Shown: piece after piece, positions 26,562 through 34,758 of the stretch
How positions within the stretch are numbered: the stretch's first letter is position 1
Layout: the number at the start of each line of letters is the position of its first letter
Notes under the pieces: model-generated
Told to the model about the DNA's origin: nothing
Database searches by the model: none
What the model saw: the letters and a program-made list of their open reading frames with translations, nothing else
Source: Dehalococcoidia bacterium UBA1123
Lineage (GTDB): Bacteria; Chloroflexota; Dehalococcoidia; Lucifugimonadales; UBA1123
Direction of reading: 5' to 3'
NCBI GenBank assembly: GCA_002313895.1
Contig: DCAW01000074.1
Span: 1 to 46,664, forward strand
Length of the DNA stretch: 46,664 bases
Translations under genes and position numbers: made by a program

Positions 26562-26996
26562 ATGATCACAAGAATGAACCACACTGGATTTATCGTCGCA
26601 GACTTGGACAAATCCGTGGAATTCTATCTCAACGTAATGGGCTTGAAAATGGTCAGGGAAGTCGAGCGCAACGGAGGGCCGATCTCTCAGGTGCTTGACT
26701 ACCTCGACACTCACATAAAGGCCGCGTTGTTGGGTTTGGAAGGGGAGGAGGGTCATATACTTGAGATTATCCAGTACATCAACCCACCGAGCGCCGACCG
26801 CCCAACCGAGGAACGAGCGGTGCTGGGAGCGTCGCACCTCGCTTTCAACGTGACAGACATACAGGAGATATTTTCGAGAATGTTGGAGGCCGGCGCCAAA
26901 GAACTAAACCCACCGGTCGAGGTCGCGCCTGGGAGGATCGTCTGCTACCTCCAAGACCCGGACGGCAACTGGATTGAACTGCTGGACATCAGCTAA
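26562..26996 (+). CDS. VOC family (glyoxalase/epimerase-like) metalloenzyme
   Basis: The 144-residue protein begins at ATG 26562 after GGGAG. Two beta-alpha-beta-beta-beta modules are visible, beginning MNHTGFIVADLDKSVEFYL and ASHLAFNVTDIQEIF. Candidate metal ligands are His7, the Glu in ILEIIQY, the His in ASHLAF and the Glu in NWIELLDI. The family includes glyoxalase I, methylmalonyl-CoA epimerase, extradiol dioxygenases and resistance proteins; the length and start resemble the first two, but no partner gene decides the substrate. It converges on the DUF6282 gene with 17 bases between them. Confidence 0.85.
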   Translation: MITRMNHTGFIVADLDKSVEFYLNVMGLKMVREVERNGGPISQVLDYLDTHIKAALLGLEGEEGHILEIIQYINPPSADRPTEERAVLGASHLAFNVTDIQEIFSRMLEAGAKELNPPVEVAPGRIVCYLQDPDGNWIELLDIS

Positions 26997-27013
26997 TAGC
27001 TGTGACGGCACAA

Positions 27014-27841
27014 TCAGTTGATCAACTGATTTGGGTTGCCTTTCACCAGAGTCGCAACTTCGGAAGCCTCCATACCCGCGCCCAACAACGCGGCGATAGC
27101 CATCCGCATGCCCTCTGCGGCTGGAGGGTTCATCCACTGGCCGAAGTCGGTGGTGACTACGCATTGCTCAGTTCCAAGCTCCCGCAGGGTGGCGACCAGC
27201 TCCGGCACGCTCAGCCTGGCCCTGTCGGGCATACAGGATAGGAACGTGTGTTCCAGGTACGCGCCCAACGATGCCATCTCTAGATGCTCGTCCATCGTGG
27301 CGATGCCGCCCGGATGGGTTGCGATCATCCGGGTGATGCCCTTGTTCTTAGCCTCCCGGAACAGAGTAATCGCCTCGGCAGGGGAGACGTGACCGGACGC
27401 CAACACCATGTCGTGTTCTTTGATAATGTCCAGAATGTCGCTGACTTCAGACTTCAAATGCCCGTCTTCGTCAGTGATCGTGATGCCTGGGCCTCCTCCA
27501 GCACGAGACATCCCGGCATGGGCGTCGAAAGTCGGCATCCAGACGACCCGCGCTCCCAGGTTTGCCGAGACCTCGACAGCGCGAGCGTTCAACCCGCCGA
27601 CAGCCCGATTCAATGCGATCGCGCCCGCGACGTTCAACCCTGGGTACATCTGATTCAGGACATACGCCAATGGGGTCGTGGGATATTCGTGGGACTTGAG
27701 TACGAAGCCCGCCATCTCGGCTTCGTAGGCATATCGCGCCGTGTCGAGAGCGTCCAGCCTGCGCTCGGCCCCGGAATCTGGGCTAGCGTGAACATGCAGG
27801 TCATACGAGCCTTTTAATATTTCTTCGATCTGAGGATTCAT
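27014..27841 (-). CDS. DUF6282 family, amidohydrolase-like protein
   Basis: This 275-residue protein has the N-terminal metal motif DLHVHASPDSG (14-24), a middle ASGHVSPAE, IATHPGG and VVTTDFGQW. That order of His-x-His, two later histidines and an Asp is the arrangement of the amidohydrolase/PHP superfamily barrel. It matches proteins annotated DUF6282, found in organisms that degrade diverse organics, with no proven reaction. It is divergent from the sulfite-oxidase-fold gene across a 218-base gap in which I see no strong promoter. Confidence 0.78.
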   Translation of the reverse strand: MNPQIEEILKGSYDLHVHASPDSGAERRLDALDTARYAYEAEMAGFVLKSHEYPTTPLAYVLNQMYPGLNVAGAIALNRAVGGLNARAVEVSANLGARVVWMPTFDAHAGMSRAGGGPGITITDEDGHLKSEVSDILDIIKEHDMVLASGHVSPAEAITLFREAKNKGITRMIATHPGGIATMDEHLEMASLGAYLEHTFLSCMPDRARLSVPELVATLRELGTEQCVVTTDFGQWMNPPAAEGMRMAIAALLGAGMEASEVATLVKGNPNQLIN

Positions 27842-28059
27842 GGATGATTCTCACAATCTGTTCTGTCGTCGTGGCGCGTAGCCGAGACTAGCACAGAGCG
27901 TCAGACACGACAACGCAACGGGGCCAACCGCCGGACGTTTCATGTACAATATTCTGATCAGATCTAATGACGAGACGCTCGGTTATCGAAAATAGATCGC
28001 GTCATGAAAAACGCCATAGTCTGATGCGTGAGCACGAATAATAATCACAGGGGAGAAAA

Positions 28060-28674
28060 ATGCTCAACAGGCTTGGGCGACTGACGAAGATCAAACAAGA
28101 CCAGTCTGGCCTGGAAGTTCCATCGGGCCAGTTTGTGACCGAAAAGTTCCCGGTTTTGACCTTTGGGCCGACTCCGAAGATCGACTTGGCAACCTGGAAG
28201 TTCAGTATCACTGGCCTGGTTGACGAGGAAAAAATGCTCGATTGGGAGGAGTTCAACTCCTTGCCCAAGGTGACGCTGGACGCAGAGTTTCACTGCGTTA
28301 CGCAATGGAGCAGACTTCAGAACACTTGGGAAGGCGTGCTGTTCACCGACGTGATGAAGCTGGCTAACGTCAAACCAGAAGCCACTCACGTAATGGCTCA
28401 CTGCTATGGGGGGTATTCGACCAACGTAGCGCTGGACGTCCTAATGGACGATGATGTCTTGTTCGCGCAAAAACACGATGGCGAAACGCTGACCTCTGAA
28501 CACGGAGGCCCCCTGAGGCTCGTCATCCCGAAACGTTACGGCTGGAAGAGCGCCAAGTGGCTCAATGGTATCGAGTTCATGCCCGAAGACATGCCAGGGT
28601 TCTGGGAGATCAGAGGCTATCATATGAACGGAGACCCGTGGAAAGAAGAACGCTTCTGGGATCGTTTGGGTTAA
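28060..28674 (+). CDS. Molybdopterin-dependent oxidoreductase, sulfite-oxidase fold (MsrP-like, cytoplasmic)
   Basis: The 204-residue protein starts at ATG 28060 after GGGGAG. It consists of the oxidoreductase molybdopterin domain alone: ITGLVDEEKMLDWEEF, the strand FHCVTQWS with Cys79 as the presumed Mo ligand, YGGYSTNV, GGPLRLVIPKRYGWKSAKWLNGIEF. No Tat or Sec signal is visible, unlike periplasmic MsrP, and there is no heme or dimerisation domain. It may act on sulfoxides or sulfite-like compounds in the cytoplasm; a partner membrane cytochrome (MsrQ) is not nearby. Family assignment is firm. Confidence 0.9.
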   Translation: MLNRLGRLTKIKQDQSGLEVPSGQFVTEKFPVLTFGPTPKIDLATWKFSITGLVDEEKMLDWEEFNSLPKVTLDAEFHCVTQWSRLQNTWEGVLFTDVMKLANVKPEATHVMAHCYGGYSTNVALDVLMDDDVLFAQKHDGETLTSEHGGPLRLVIPKRYGWKSAKWLNGIEFMPEDMPGFWEIRGYHMNGDPWKEERFWDRLG

Positions 28675-28703
28675 CCTGTTGCCCAACGTTCTCCGCACTC
28701 GAT

Positions 28704-28737
28704 AAAAAAGGAAGCCCTCTCATGTGAGAGGGCCTCC
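28704..28737 (-). terminator. Rho-independent terminator of the zinc-ribbon gene
   Basis: On the minus strand a 13-bp stem with one G-U pair (28725-28737 with 28710-28722, core CCCTCTCA) and a two-base turn is followed by six T (28709-28704). It lies 47 bases beyond the stop of the zinc-ribbon miniprotein. This is the strongest intrinsic terminator seen in the window. Confidence 0.9.
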
Positions 28738-28783
28738 AAGCTCGAAAGGTGTTTGAAAAAACCGAATAATAAGGGCTGCGTGA

Positions 28784-28954
28784 CTACGCCACCTTCTTTT
28801 TCACTCCGGCTGCGGCGAGCGAAGCCAACAGCTTGTTAGGCTCCTCGATGTCCTGCATATAGCCGCATTGCAGGCACTCGTCGTAGCTGCCGTACATGTC
28901 ACGGTTGCTGTGCAAGTCACCTTTGCATCTGGGGCATGCTTTAAGTTTTAACAT
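28784..28954 (-). CDS. Zinc-ribbon miniprotein
   Basis: The start is ATG 28954, because GGAGGG lies seven bases upstream; an in-frame ATG at 28969 overlaps this site. The 56-residue product has Cys7-P-R-Cys10 and Cys27-L-Q-Cys30, a four-cysteine zinc ribbon, and a basic alanine-rich tail ending KKKVA. Such proteins bind nucleic acids or act as small adaptors; I cannot assign a target. It has its own near-consensus promoter interlocked with the hspR promoter and a strong terminator, so it is a well-defined single-gene unit, possibly heat-responsive. Confidence 0.85.
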   Translation of the reverse strand: MLKLKACPRCKGDLHSNRDMYGSYDECLQCGYMQDIEEPNKLLASLAAAGVKKKVA

Positions 28955-29087
28955 TCTTGTTCCCTCCATTGGATTTCACCCTCCCGCGCCGAACTTGAGC
29001 TTGTTTGTCTGTTGATGCTACGTAAGATGCCATAAGGCGTATTGGGGATTCTCAGGTTCATATTTTGAAATTGAGTGAGTCGTGCGT

Positions 29088-29116
29088 ATTATAAACCTTG
29101 ACATGGTCTGTATCAA
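29088..29116 (-). promoter_or_regulatory. Promoter of the zinc-ribbon gene
   Basis: On the minus strand TTGATA (29116-29111) is followed after 17 bases by a perfect TATAAT (29093-29088). The start site would lie near 29081, with a leader of about 127 bases to ATG 28954. The -35 box sits inside the spacer of the opposite promoter. Confidence 0.78.
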
Positions 29117-29126
29117 TGTTTATTAT
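29098..29126 (+). promoter_or_regulatory. Promoter of the hspR-grpE-dnaK operon
   Basis: TTGACA (29098-29103) and TATTAT (29121-29126) are 17 bases apart, eleven of twelve consensus bases. The transcript would start near 29133 and have a leader of about 215 bases before hspR. The promoter overlaps the divergent one at 29088-29116 so that each -35 box lies in the other's spacer. This is a housekeeping-type promoter, as expected of repressor-controlled heat-shock genes. Confidence 0.8.
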
Positions 29127-29186
29127 GATTATCGAACCCTCCACACATTAAGTAATAAACGACGGAGCCTGTAGTGAAACTCGGTT

Positions 29187-29212
29187 TTTGAGTAGGCTCG
29201 GGCCCACTCAGG
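29187..29212 (+). promoter_or_regulatory. HAIR-like inverted half-sites / leader hairpin before hspR
   Basis: TTTGAGT (29187-29193) and ACTCAGG (29206-29212) each match six of seven bases of the HspR half-sites (CTTGAGT, ACTCAAG), but with 12 bases between them where the known HAIR element has 7. The same bases can fold in RNA: TGAGT/ACTCA and GGC/GCC around a TCGG loop. Either an HspR operator variant or an RNA structure is possible. A further TTGAGT half-site is at 29071-29076. Confidence 0.4.
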
Positions 29213-29347
29213 CAGGTTGTGCTGCTCGATCAATACAACGCATAACCAGGTGTTAAGGTTAGGTAAAATTTCACTTACGAGATTCCGTGCCGCTTGACAC
29301 TCGATTCGGAAACGACCCAAATCAACCCATAGGAGCGATCTCGAAGA

Positions 29348-29680
29348 ATGGAAGGCATATACGTTATCAGCGTCGCGGCGCGCATACTTGAGATGCATCC
29401 GCAGACGTTACGCAAGTATGAACGGGTGGGCTTCGTGTCTCCGGCGAGGACGGGGGGCAAGTTGCGATTGTATTCCGAAGAGGACATCATTAAGCTGAGA
29501 TTGATAAAGCATCTGACCTCGGAAATGGGATTGAACATTGCGGGCGTCGAGCTTGCCCTCAAGCTGTTTAATCAGATGATAAAAATGAAAACGCAGCTGA
29601 ACAGGCTTCAGGGCCCCGCCCTCAGAAAATCCCTGGATCAAAGCCTCGACGAAATGTTCACCCTGCTGCATTCACAGTAA
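29348..29680 (+). CDS. hspR: HspR-type MerR-family heat-shock repressor
   Basis: The 110-residue protein has an N-terminal MerR winged helix: YVISVAARILEMHPQTLRKYERVGFVSP, then LRLYSEEDIIKLRLIKHL, and the HspR-specific stretch LNIAGVELAL. A short coiled coil (KMKTQLNRLQ) follows. HspR represses dnaK operons and is itself helped by DnaK to bind DNA, giving feedback control. It is the first gene of the operon here, 32 bases before grpE. An AGGAG lies 12 bases before ATG 29348. Identity rests on both sequence and context. Confidence 0.92.
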   Translation: MEGIYVISVAARILEMHPQTLRKYERVGFVSPARTGGKLRLYSEEDIIKLRLIKHLTSEMGLNIAGVELALKLFNQMIKMKTQLNRLQGPALRKSLDQSLDEMFTLLHSQ

Positions 29681-29712
29681 CCACTGAATCGTCGATTGGA
29701 GGACTGTCCTAG

Positions 29713-30300
29713 ATGACAGAAGAACAGAATCCCGAAGACCTTACGTCGCTTGGGGAACAGATGGACGAAAAACCAGACGAGCTTAACCAATTGAAAGCCC
29801 AACTGGAAGAAGCCCTGAGAGAAAAAGATCAGTACAAGAATATGGCCCAACGCGCCCAGGCGGATCTTGTTAATTACCGCCGGCGGGCAGCGCAGGAACT
29901 TTCCGACGCCAGAGAGAACGCCAACGCTCAACTTTTGTTGAAACTTATCACGGTTGCGGATGACTTCAACAGGGCGTTCTCCGCGATTCCGGAAGACGCA
30001 GTCTCCCCTGGATGGCACGAAGGCCTTCAACTGGTTCATCGAAGCCTTCAGCATCAGATGGAATCAGAGGGATTGACGAGAATCGAAACCGCGATCGGGC
30101 AGCCCTTTGACGTGCATGAACACGAAGCGGTATTCTTCGAGCCAGACCCGGACAACGCCGAAGGTTCAGTGGTTCGAGTCATTAGAGACGGATATAAACT
30201 CCATCAGCGCGTTCTGCGCGCCGCGCAGGTGAGCGTGTCAAAAGCGGTGGAGCAAGAGCCTGAGGCTCGACAAGACAATGATAATCAGGAGGCCCAATAG
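29713..30300 (+). CDS. grpE: GrpE nucleotide exchange factor
   Basis: This 195-residue co-chaperone begins at ATG 29713 after GGAGG. An acidic, charged coiled coil at about 15-70 is followed by RAQADLVNYRRRAAQE, the GrpE hallmark, the LLLKLITVADDFNRAF helix and a C-terminal beta domain with PFDVHEHEAVF and VIRDGYKLHQRVLRAAQVSV. It releases ADP from DnaK. Its TAG stop at 30298-30300 is immediately followed by the dnaK ATG, so the two are translated together. Confidence 0.96.
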   Translation: MTEEQNPEDLTSLGEQMDEKPDELNQLKAQLEEALREKDQYKNMAQRAQADLVNYRRRAAQELSDARENANAQLLLKLITVADDFNRAFSAIPEDAVSPGWHEGLQLVHRSLQHQMESEGLTRIETAIGQPFDVHEHEAVFFEPDPDNAEGSVVRVIRDGYKLHQRVLRAAQVSVSKAVEQEPEARQDNDNQEAQ

Positions 30301-32211
30301 ATGCCCAAGATACTCGGCATAGACCTCGGCACAACAAACTCGTGCATGGCCATCATCGAAGGCGGCGAACCGAGGGTTGTGGAAAATTCCGAGGGCGGAC
30401 GCACGACTCCTTCAGTAGTGGCCGTGAACCCTCGAACCAACGAACGGTACGTCGGCACCACCGCCAAACGCCAGGCGGTCACAAACCCCGAGAACACAGT
30501 TTTCTCAGTCAAGCGTTTCATGGGGCGTCGATTCGACGATGCGAATGTTCAAAAAGACGTCGGAGTGGTCCCATTCAAGCTGACCGCTCACACTAACGGC
30601 GACGCCTACGTTGCGATGGGCGGAAACAACCACGCCCCACCTGAAATCTCGGCGATGGTGCTCCAGAAGATGAAGCAGGACGCCGAATCGAAACTTGGCG
30701 AAACAATCACGCAGGCCGTCATCACCGTGCCAGCGTACTTCAATGACAGCCAGCGCAATGCCACCAAAGACGCAGGACGCATCGCCGGTCTCGAAGTCTT
30801 GCGAATCATCAACGAACCGACCGCCGCATCGCTAGCCTATGGCCTCGACAAGAAGACGGAAGAGACCATCGCAGTGTATGACCTCGGAGGCGGAACGTTC
30901 GACATCACCGTTCTCCAAATTGGCGACGGCGTATTCGAGGTCATGGCGACCAACGGCGACACCCATCTGGGTGGCGACGATTTTGACCAGCGAATCATCG
31001 GCTGGATAGCTGACGAGTTCCAGAAGGAACAAGGCATTGACCTCAAGCAGGACCGCATGGCCCTCCAGCGGCTGCGGGAGTCTGCCGAGCGAGCCAAGAT
31101 TGAGCTGTCCACACTGATGCAGACCGAAATAAACCTCCCGTTCATCACCGCCGACGCCTCCGGGCCAAAGCATCTGGTGATGACCTTGACCCGCTCGACG
31201 TTGGAACAGCTTGTCGGAGAGCTGGTCCAACAGACCGTGGAGCCGTGCAGACAGGCGATGAAGGACGCGGGTGTCGTGGCGGACCAGATCGATGAAGTTA
31301 TTCTTGTAGGCGGCATGACTCGCATGCCAGCCGTTCAGGAAGCCGTCGTCAATCTATTCGGTAAGGAACCCCATCAGGGCGTGAACCCCGACGAGGTGGT
31401 TGCCATCGGAGCCGCGATCCAGGCCGGGGTGCTACAGGGCGAGGTGCAAGACATCCTGCTGTTGGATGTCACACCGCTGACTTTGGGGATCGAAACCCTG
31501 GGCGGAGTGTCCACTGGGCTGATTACACGAAACACCACCATCCCGACTTCCAAGAGCGAGACGTTCACCACAGCCGCCGACAGCCAGGCCAGTGTCGAGG
31601 TTCACGTGGTGCAGGGCGAACGGGCGATGGCGGGGGAGAATAAGTCCATTGGACGATTTATCCTCGACGGGATTCTGCCGGCGCCGAGAGGCATGCCGCA
31701 GATCGAAGTCACATTCGACATCGATGCCAACGGTATCTTGAACGTGTCCGCCAAGGACAAAGGGACAGGCAAAGAGCAGCGGATCACCATAACAGCAAGC
31801 TCTGGGCTTGCCAACGACGAGATCGAGCGGATGGTGACCGACGCTGAACAGTATGCCGAGGAGGACGAACGGAAGCGCGAAGAGGTCCAGATTCGCAACC
31901 TGGCTGAGAACACCGCCTACAACGCTGAGAAGATGCTCAAGGACAACCCCGATCTGGTCCCTGATGATCTCAAGACAGAGGTCGAAGGCAAGGTGGCAGC
32001 TGTGCGGTCTGCCCTCCAAGGCGAAGATGCCTCCCACACCGAGTCGACAGTCCAGGAGCTTCAGGAATCGATCCAGAAAGTTGGCGAGTTAGTGTACAGT
32101 CAGGCAAACGCTCCGGCGGCTGAGGATGGCCAGGCGGCTCCGCCTTCGGAGGACGGCGGAGCGGAAGAACCTCCAGAGGACGCTGTCGAAGGCGAATTCC
32201 GGGAGGTCTAG
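30301..32211 (+). CDS. dnaK: Hsp70 chaperone DnaK
   Basis: The 636-residue chaperone has the ATPase domain starting ILGIDLGTTNSC, the phosphate loops YDLGGGTFDITV and VGGMTRMPAVQE, the linker LLLDVTPLTLGIETLG, the substrate-binding beta domain and a helical lid, and ends in a Glu/Pro-rich tail with acidic residues, EGEFREV. AGGAGG lies eight bases before ATG 30301, inside the end of grpE. It refolds proteins with DnaJ and GrpE. No dnaJ follows; a hairpin and a decayed gene come next. Confidence 0.98.
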   Translation: MPKILGIDLGTTNSCMAIIEGGEPRVVENSEGGRTTPSVVAVNPRTNERYVGTTAKRQAVTNPENTVFSVKRFMGRRFDDANVQKDVGVVPFKLTAHTNGDAYVAMGGNNHAPPEISAMVLQKMKQDAESKLGETITQAVITVPAYFNDSQRNATKDAGRIAGLEVLRIINEPTAASLAYGLDKKTEETIAVYDLGGGTFDITVLQIGDGVFEVMATNGDTHLGGDDFDQRIIGWIADEFQKEQGIDLKQDRMALQRLRESAERAKIELSTLMQTEINLPFITADASGPKHLVMTLTRSTLEQLVGELVQQTVEPCRQAMKDAGVVADQIDEVILVGGMTRMPAVQEAVVNLFGKEPHQGVNPDEVVAIGAAIQAGVLQGEVQDILLLDVTPLTLGIETLGGVSTGLITRNTTIPTSKSETFTTAADSQASVEVHVVQGERAMAGENKSIGRFILDGILPAPRGMPQIEVTFDIDANGILNVSAKDKGTGKEQRITITASSGLANDEIERMVTDAEQYAEEDERKREEVQIRNLAENTAYNAEKMLKDNPDLVPDDLKTEVEGKVAAVRSALQGEDASHTESTVQELQESIQKVGELVYSQANAPAAEDGQAAPPSEDGGAEEPPEDAVEGEFREV

Positions 32212-32240
32212 AACCCGCAATCGCAATGTGTAGGAAATCA

Positions 32241-32272
32241 AAGAAGGGATGGCGCCAGCGTCGTCCCTTCTT
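32241..32272 (+). terminator. Terminator hairpin after dnaK
   Basis: AAGAAGGGA and TCCCTTCTT make a perfect 9-bp stem, with a loop that itself contains the palindrome TGGCGCCA. It begins 30 bases after the dnaK stop. There is no long T run, only the TTCTT of the arm and CATTAT after it, so termination strength is uncertain. Confidence 0.6.
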
Positions 32273-32340
32273 CATTATCAGGCAGACTTATTGTTGGGCA
32301 GGATTCGGAGACTACCGATTCAACGTGCGCGTTCAGGAAG

Positions 32341-32720
32341 TGAAAAAATAAGACCGCCGACCGACAAGAATTCTGGAACGAGATTTGGTCTAGACCCATC
32401 GAAGCCCACCCCGACCCAGACCAACTGTTGATTGAGAACACTCGCAGCCTCACGCGGAAGGTCGCTGGATATTGGTTTGCGGCATAGGCGGAAACGTCAT
32501 CTGGCTTGCAGGCCAAGGCTGAAACGCCACAGGCATAGATTTTTCTGACGCCGCAATCGAACTCGCCCGCTCGCTTGCATCAGATGCAGAAGTCAACGCT
32601 AAGTTCCTGGTTGCCGACGCAGCGAACGATCAGACACTAGGCGAATCCGATCTATTCACAATGTTCTACCTGCATTTGCCAATAGACGACCTCGCCAGTT
32701 TGTTGGCAAATGCCTCATGA
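32341..32720 (+). pseudogene. Decayed class I SAM-dependent methyltransferase gene
   Basis: Three reading frames together give one methyltransferase. From 32368 EFWNEIWSRPIEAHPDPDQL is readable. At 32465 the frame changes to give LDIG. From 32478 a third frame gives CGIGGNVIWLAGQG, a TGA (32520-32522) where Trp is normal, then NATGIDFSDAAIELA and FLVADA, ending at TGA 32718-32720. So motif I is split by an extra base, another shift lies upstream, and one nonsense codon is present. The downstream half of the family is missing. About 138 bases between this relic and the MBL gene hold nothing I recognise. Confidence 0.75.
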
Positions 32721-32858
32721 GGATTCGATGCCAATCCCTCTAAGCAAAGACTCCGAGCCACGCGTGTCAGTGTCGTGATATGCTTGGTGCGCGTCGCCGA
32801 AAAATCAGTAACCACCCTCACTTATTCCCCGACACAAACCACCAATCAGGAGAGACGA

Positions 32859-33698
32859 ATGGTTGACAAGATTCAAGTTGGAAACGTCGAGATCGTAGCC
32901 GTGATAGACATGGTCCCGCCCGCTCGAGAACCGACCGTGTTCATCCCTTCGGTGCCTCGCGAGGCTTGGGAACCTTACGAAGACGAAGTTTTGGAGAACG
33001 GGATGCTCCAGCTATACTACGGCTGTTTCTTCGTTCGGTCCGAAGGCAAAACGATACTGATTGACACCGGGATGGGACCGGGGCCGCACGCTCATCTGGA
33101 GGGCCGCTCTGGTGATCTGTTAGGCCAACTCGCCCTCAAGGAAGTTAACCCAGAGGACGTGGACATCGTTCTGCATTCCCACCTTCACCCCGATCATGTG
33201 GGATGGAACGTCGATTCCTCCGGCGATTCGCCCAAACCATACTTCCCGAATGCTCGATACATGGGTCCGAAAAAAGACTGGGAACACTTCATGCAGCCTG
33301 AAATCCTGCCTAACGCGCCCCATATCACTCAGAATGTCGTGCCCTTAATCGAACTCGGACTGATGGAGTTCATCGAAGGCGAACATCAGGTAACCGGCGA
33401 ATTAACGACACTCGACACCCCAGGCCACACGCCCGGACATCAGGTGACGCTCATAAGCTCTCAGGGGGAAAAGGCCGCCATAATCGGAGACCTGATACAC
33501 AATCCCGTCCAGATTCACGAACCGGATTGGTGCGCTGGTGTCGACACCAACAAAGACGACAGCCGAATTTCCAGAAAGGCGTTCCTCGAGAGGGCGGAGA
33601 GGGACGACTTGATAGTGGCCGCCGGCCATTTCCACCCTGAGAGACACATCGGCAAAGTCGTGCGGCTTGAGGGTCGGCGATATTGGCAGGTTCTTTGA
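32859..33698 (+). CDS. MBL-fold metallo-hydrolase
   Basis: ATG 32859 with AGGAGA six bases upstream gives 279 residues; the GTG at 32775 adds an unrelated leader. HSHLHPDHVGW supplies the H-x-H-x-D-H zinc motif, DTPGHTPGHQ the next histidine, GDLIHNPVQ the bridging Asp, and AAGHFHPE the last His. This is the lactonase-like branch of the superfamily. The substrate may be a lactone or similar ester; no sequence feature decides it. It is followed after 13 bases by the NAD-epimerase gene, so they form an operon. Confidence 0.88.
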   Translation: MVDKIQVGNVEIVAVIDMVPPAREPTVFIPSVPREAWEPYEDEVLENGMLQLYYGCFFVRSEGKTILIDTGMGPGPHAHLEGRSGDLLGQLALKEVNPEDVDIVLHSHLHPDHVGWNVDSSGDSPKPYFPNARYMGPKKDWEHFMQPEILPNAPHITQNVVPLIELGLMEFIEGEHQVTGELTTLDTPGHTPGHQVTLISSQGEKAAIIGDLIHNPVQIHEPDWCAGVDTNKDDSRISRKAFLERAERDDLIVAAGHFHPERHIGKVVRLEGRRYWQVL

Positions 33699-33711
33699 GG
33701 AGCAGCAGCAG

Positions 33712-34647
33712 ATGACAGTAATGGTAACCGGCGGCAACGGATTCATCGGGCAACGCATCGTGCGGATTCTGTTGGCACGTGGCGAAGAAGTCGTTTCATT
33801 CGACATGGCGCCTCCTCGGTCTGGGTCGCTAAACGAATCAGACAAATTCAGCTTCTACCGAGGCGATATCACCCAGATTCCACACCTGACAGAGGCCATA
33901 AATGCCAATTCGGTAGATAGAATCATCCACATGGCAGCCCTGCTTCCCCCAGACACCGAAGACCGACCTCACTTCGGGATGCTCGTTAATATACAGGGAA
34001 CAAACAATGTGTTCGAGGTCGCGCGATGGACAGGCGTTCAGCGCGTAGTGTATGCCAGCTCGATCTCGGTATACGGCACTCAGGAACCCTTCGGTGACCG
34101 TCTCATCAACGAGGATGACCACCACGAGCCCGTGAATGTCTATGGCATGACAAAATCGGCCAACGACTTTTCGGCGTCGGCGTATCGACAGCGGTTCGAT
34201 CTGGACATCCGGGGCGTTCGGATATGCACGGTGTTCGGTCATGGCCGTGTCACCGGCATGACGGGAATGATTGGAGGGCTGCTTGCCTCATTGCCTGCGA
34301 TAGGCGAGCCCATTGATCTGCCTTTCCATCCCGACGAGGCTTCGTCCATGATTCACGCAGAGGATGCTGCAGAGATTTTCGTCCGAATCACGCTAGCCGA
34401 CAATTTGAACCATCCCGTTTACATAAGTGGAGGGCATTTGTGTTCGGTTGCAGATATGGCCGATCAGGTTAGAACAATCATCCCTGACGCCAAAATAACA
34501 ACCGGCGACCAGCGGGTCCCGCACGTTTATCTAGTGGACAACAGCCGCATGCTGGCGGACATCGGTTATGAGCTTGCTCCACTGAGTTTGCGAATTAAGG
34601 AACACATAAACGACGCCCGACGCGAGGCAGGCATGCCATCCGTGTGA
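33712..34647 (+). CDS. NAD-dependent epimerase/dehydratase (extended SDR)
   Basis: From ATG 33712, with GAGGAG about ten bases upstream, it has 311 residues; ATG 33721 is an alternative. The NAD turn MVTGGNGFIGQRI, Asp in SFDMAPP, the segment HMAALLPP, YASSISVYG with the catalytic Ser and VYGMTKSANDF with the Y-x-x-x-K pair are typical extended SDR features. The substrate could be a nucleotide sugar or a free acid sugar. It shares an operon with the MBL hydrolase; a lactonase plus a sugar dehydrogenase would make chemical sense, but this is inference. Confidence 0.87.
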   Translation: MTVMVTGGNGFIGQRIVRILLARGEEVVSFDMAPPRSGSLNESDKFSFYRGDITQIPHLTEAINANSVDRIIHMAALLPPDTEDRPHFGMLVNIQGTNNVFEVARWTGVQRVVYASSISVYGTQEPFGDRLINEDDHHEPVNVYGMTKSANDFSASAYRQRFDLDIRGVRICTVFGHGRVTGMTGMIGGLLASLPAIGEPIDLPFHPDEASSMIHAEDAAEIFVRITLADNLNHPVYISGGHLCSVADMADQVRTIIPDAKITTGDQRVPHVYLVDNSRMLADIGYELAPLSLRIKEHINDARREAGMPSV

Positions 34648-34758
34648 CGAGTGTTGTGAAGGCTTAACAATTGGAGTAGCATAAGCGCTGTTCAACGGTT
34701 GAGCGACGTATCATTCACGAAATTCTGGGCTGTTTGACCATAACTCTAGGAGGCACCG

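Noticed and set aside
28970..29347. CIRCE element (HrcA site) before the heat-shock genes
   Set aside because: No TTAGCACTC-N9-GAGTGCTAA was found; HspR control is more likely.
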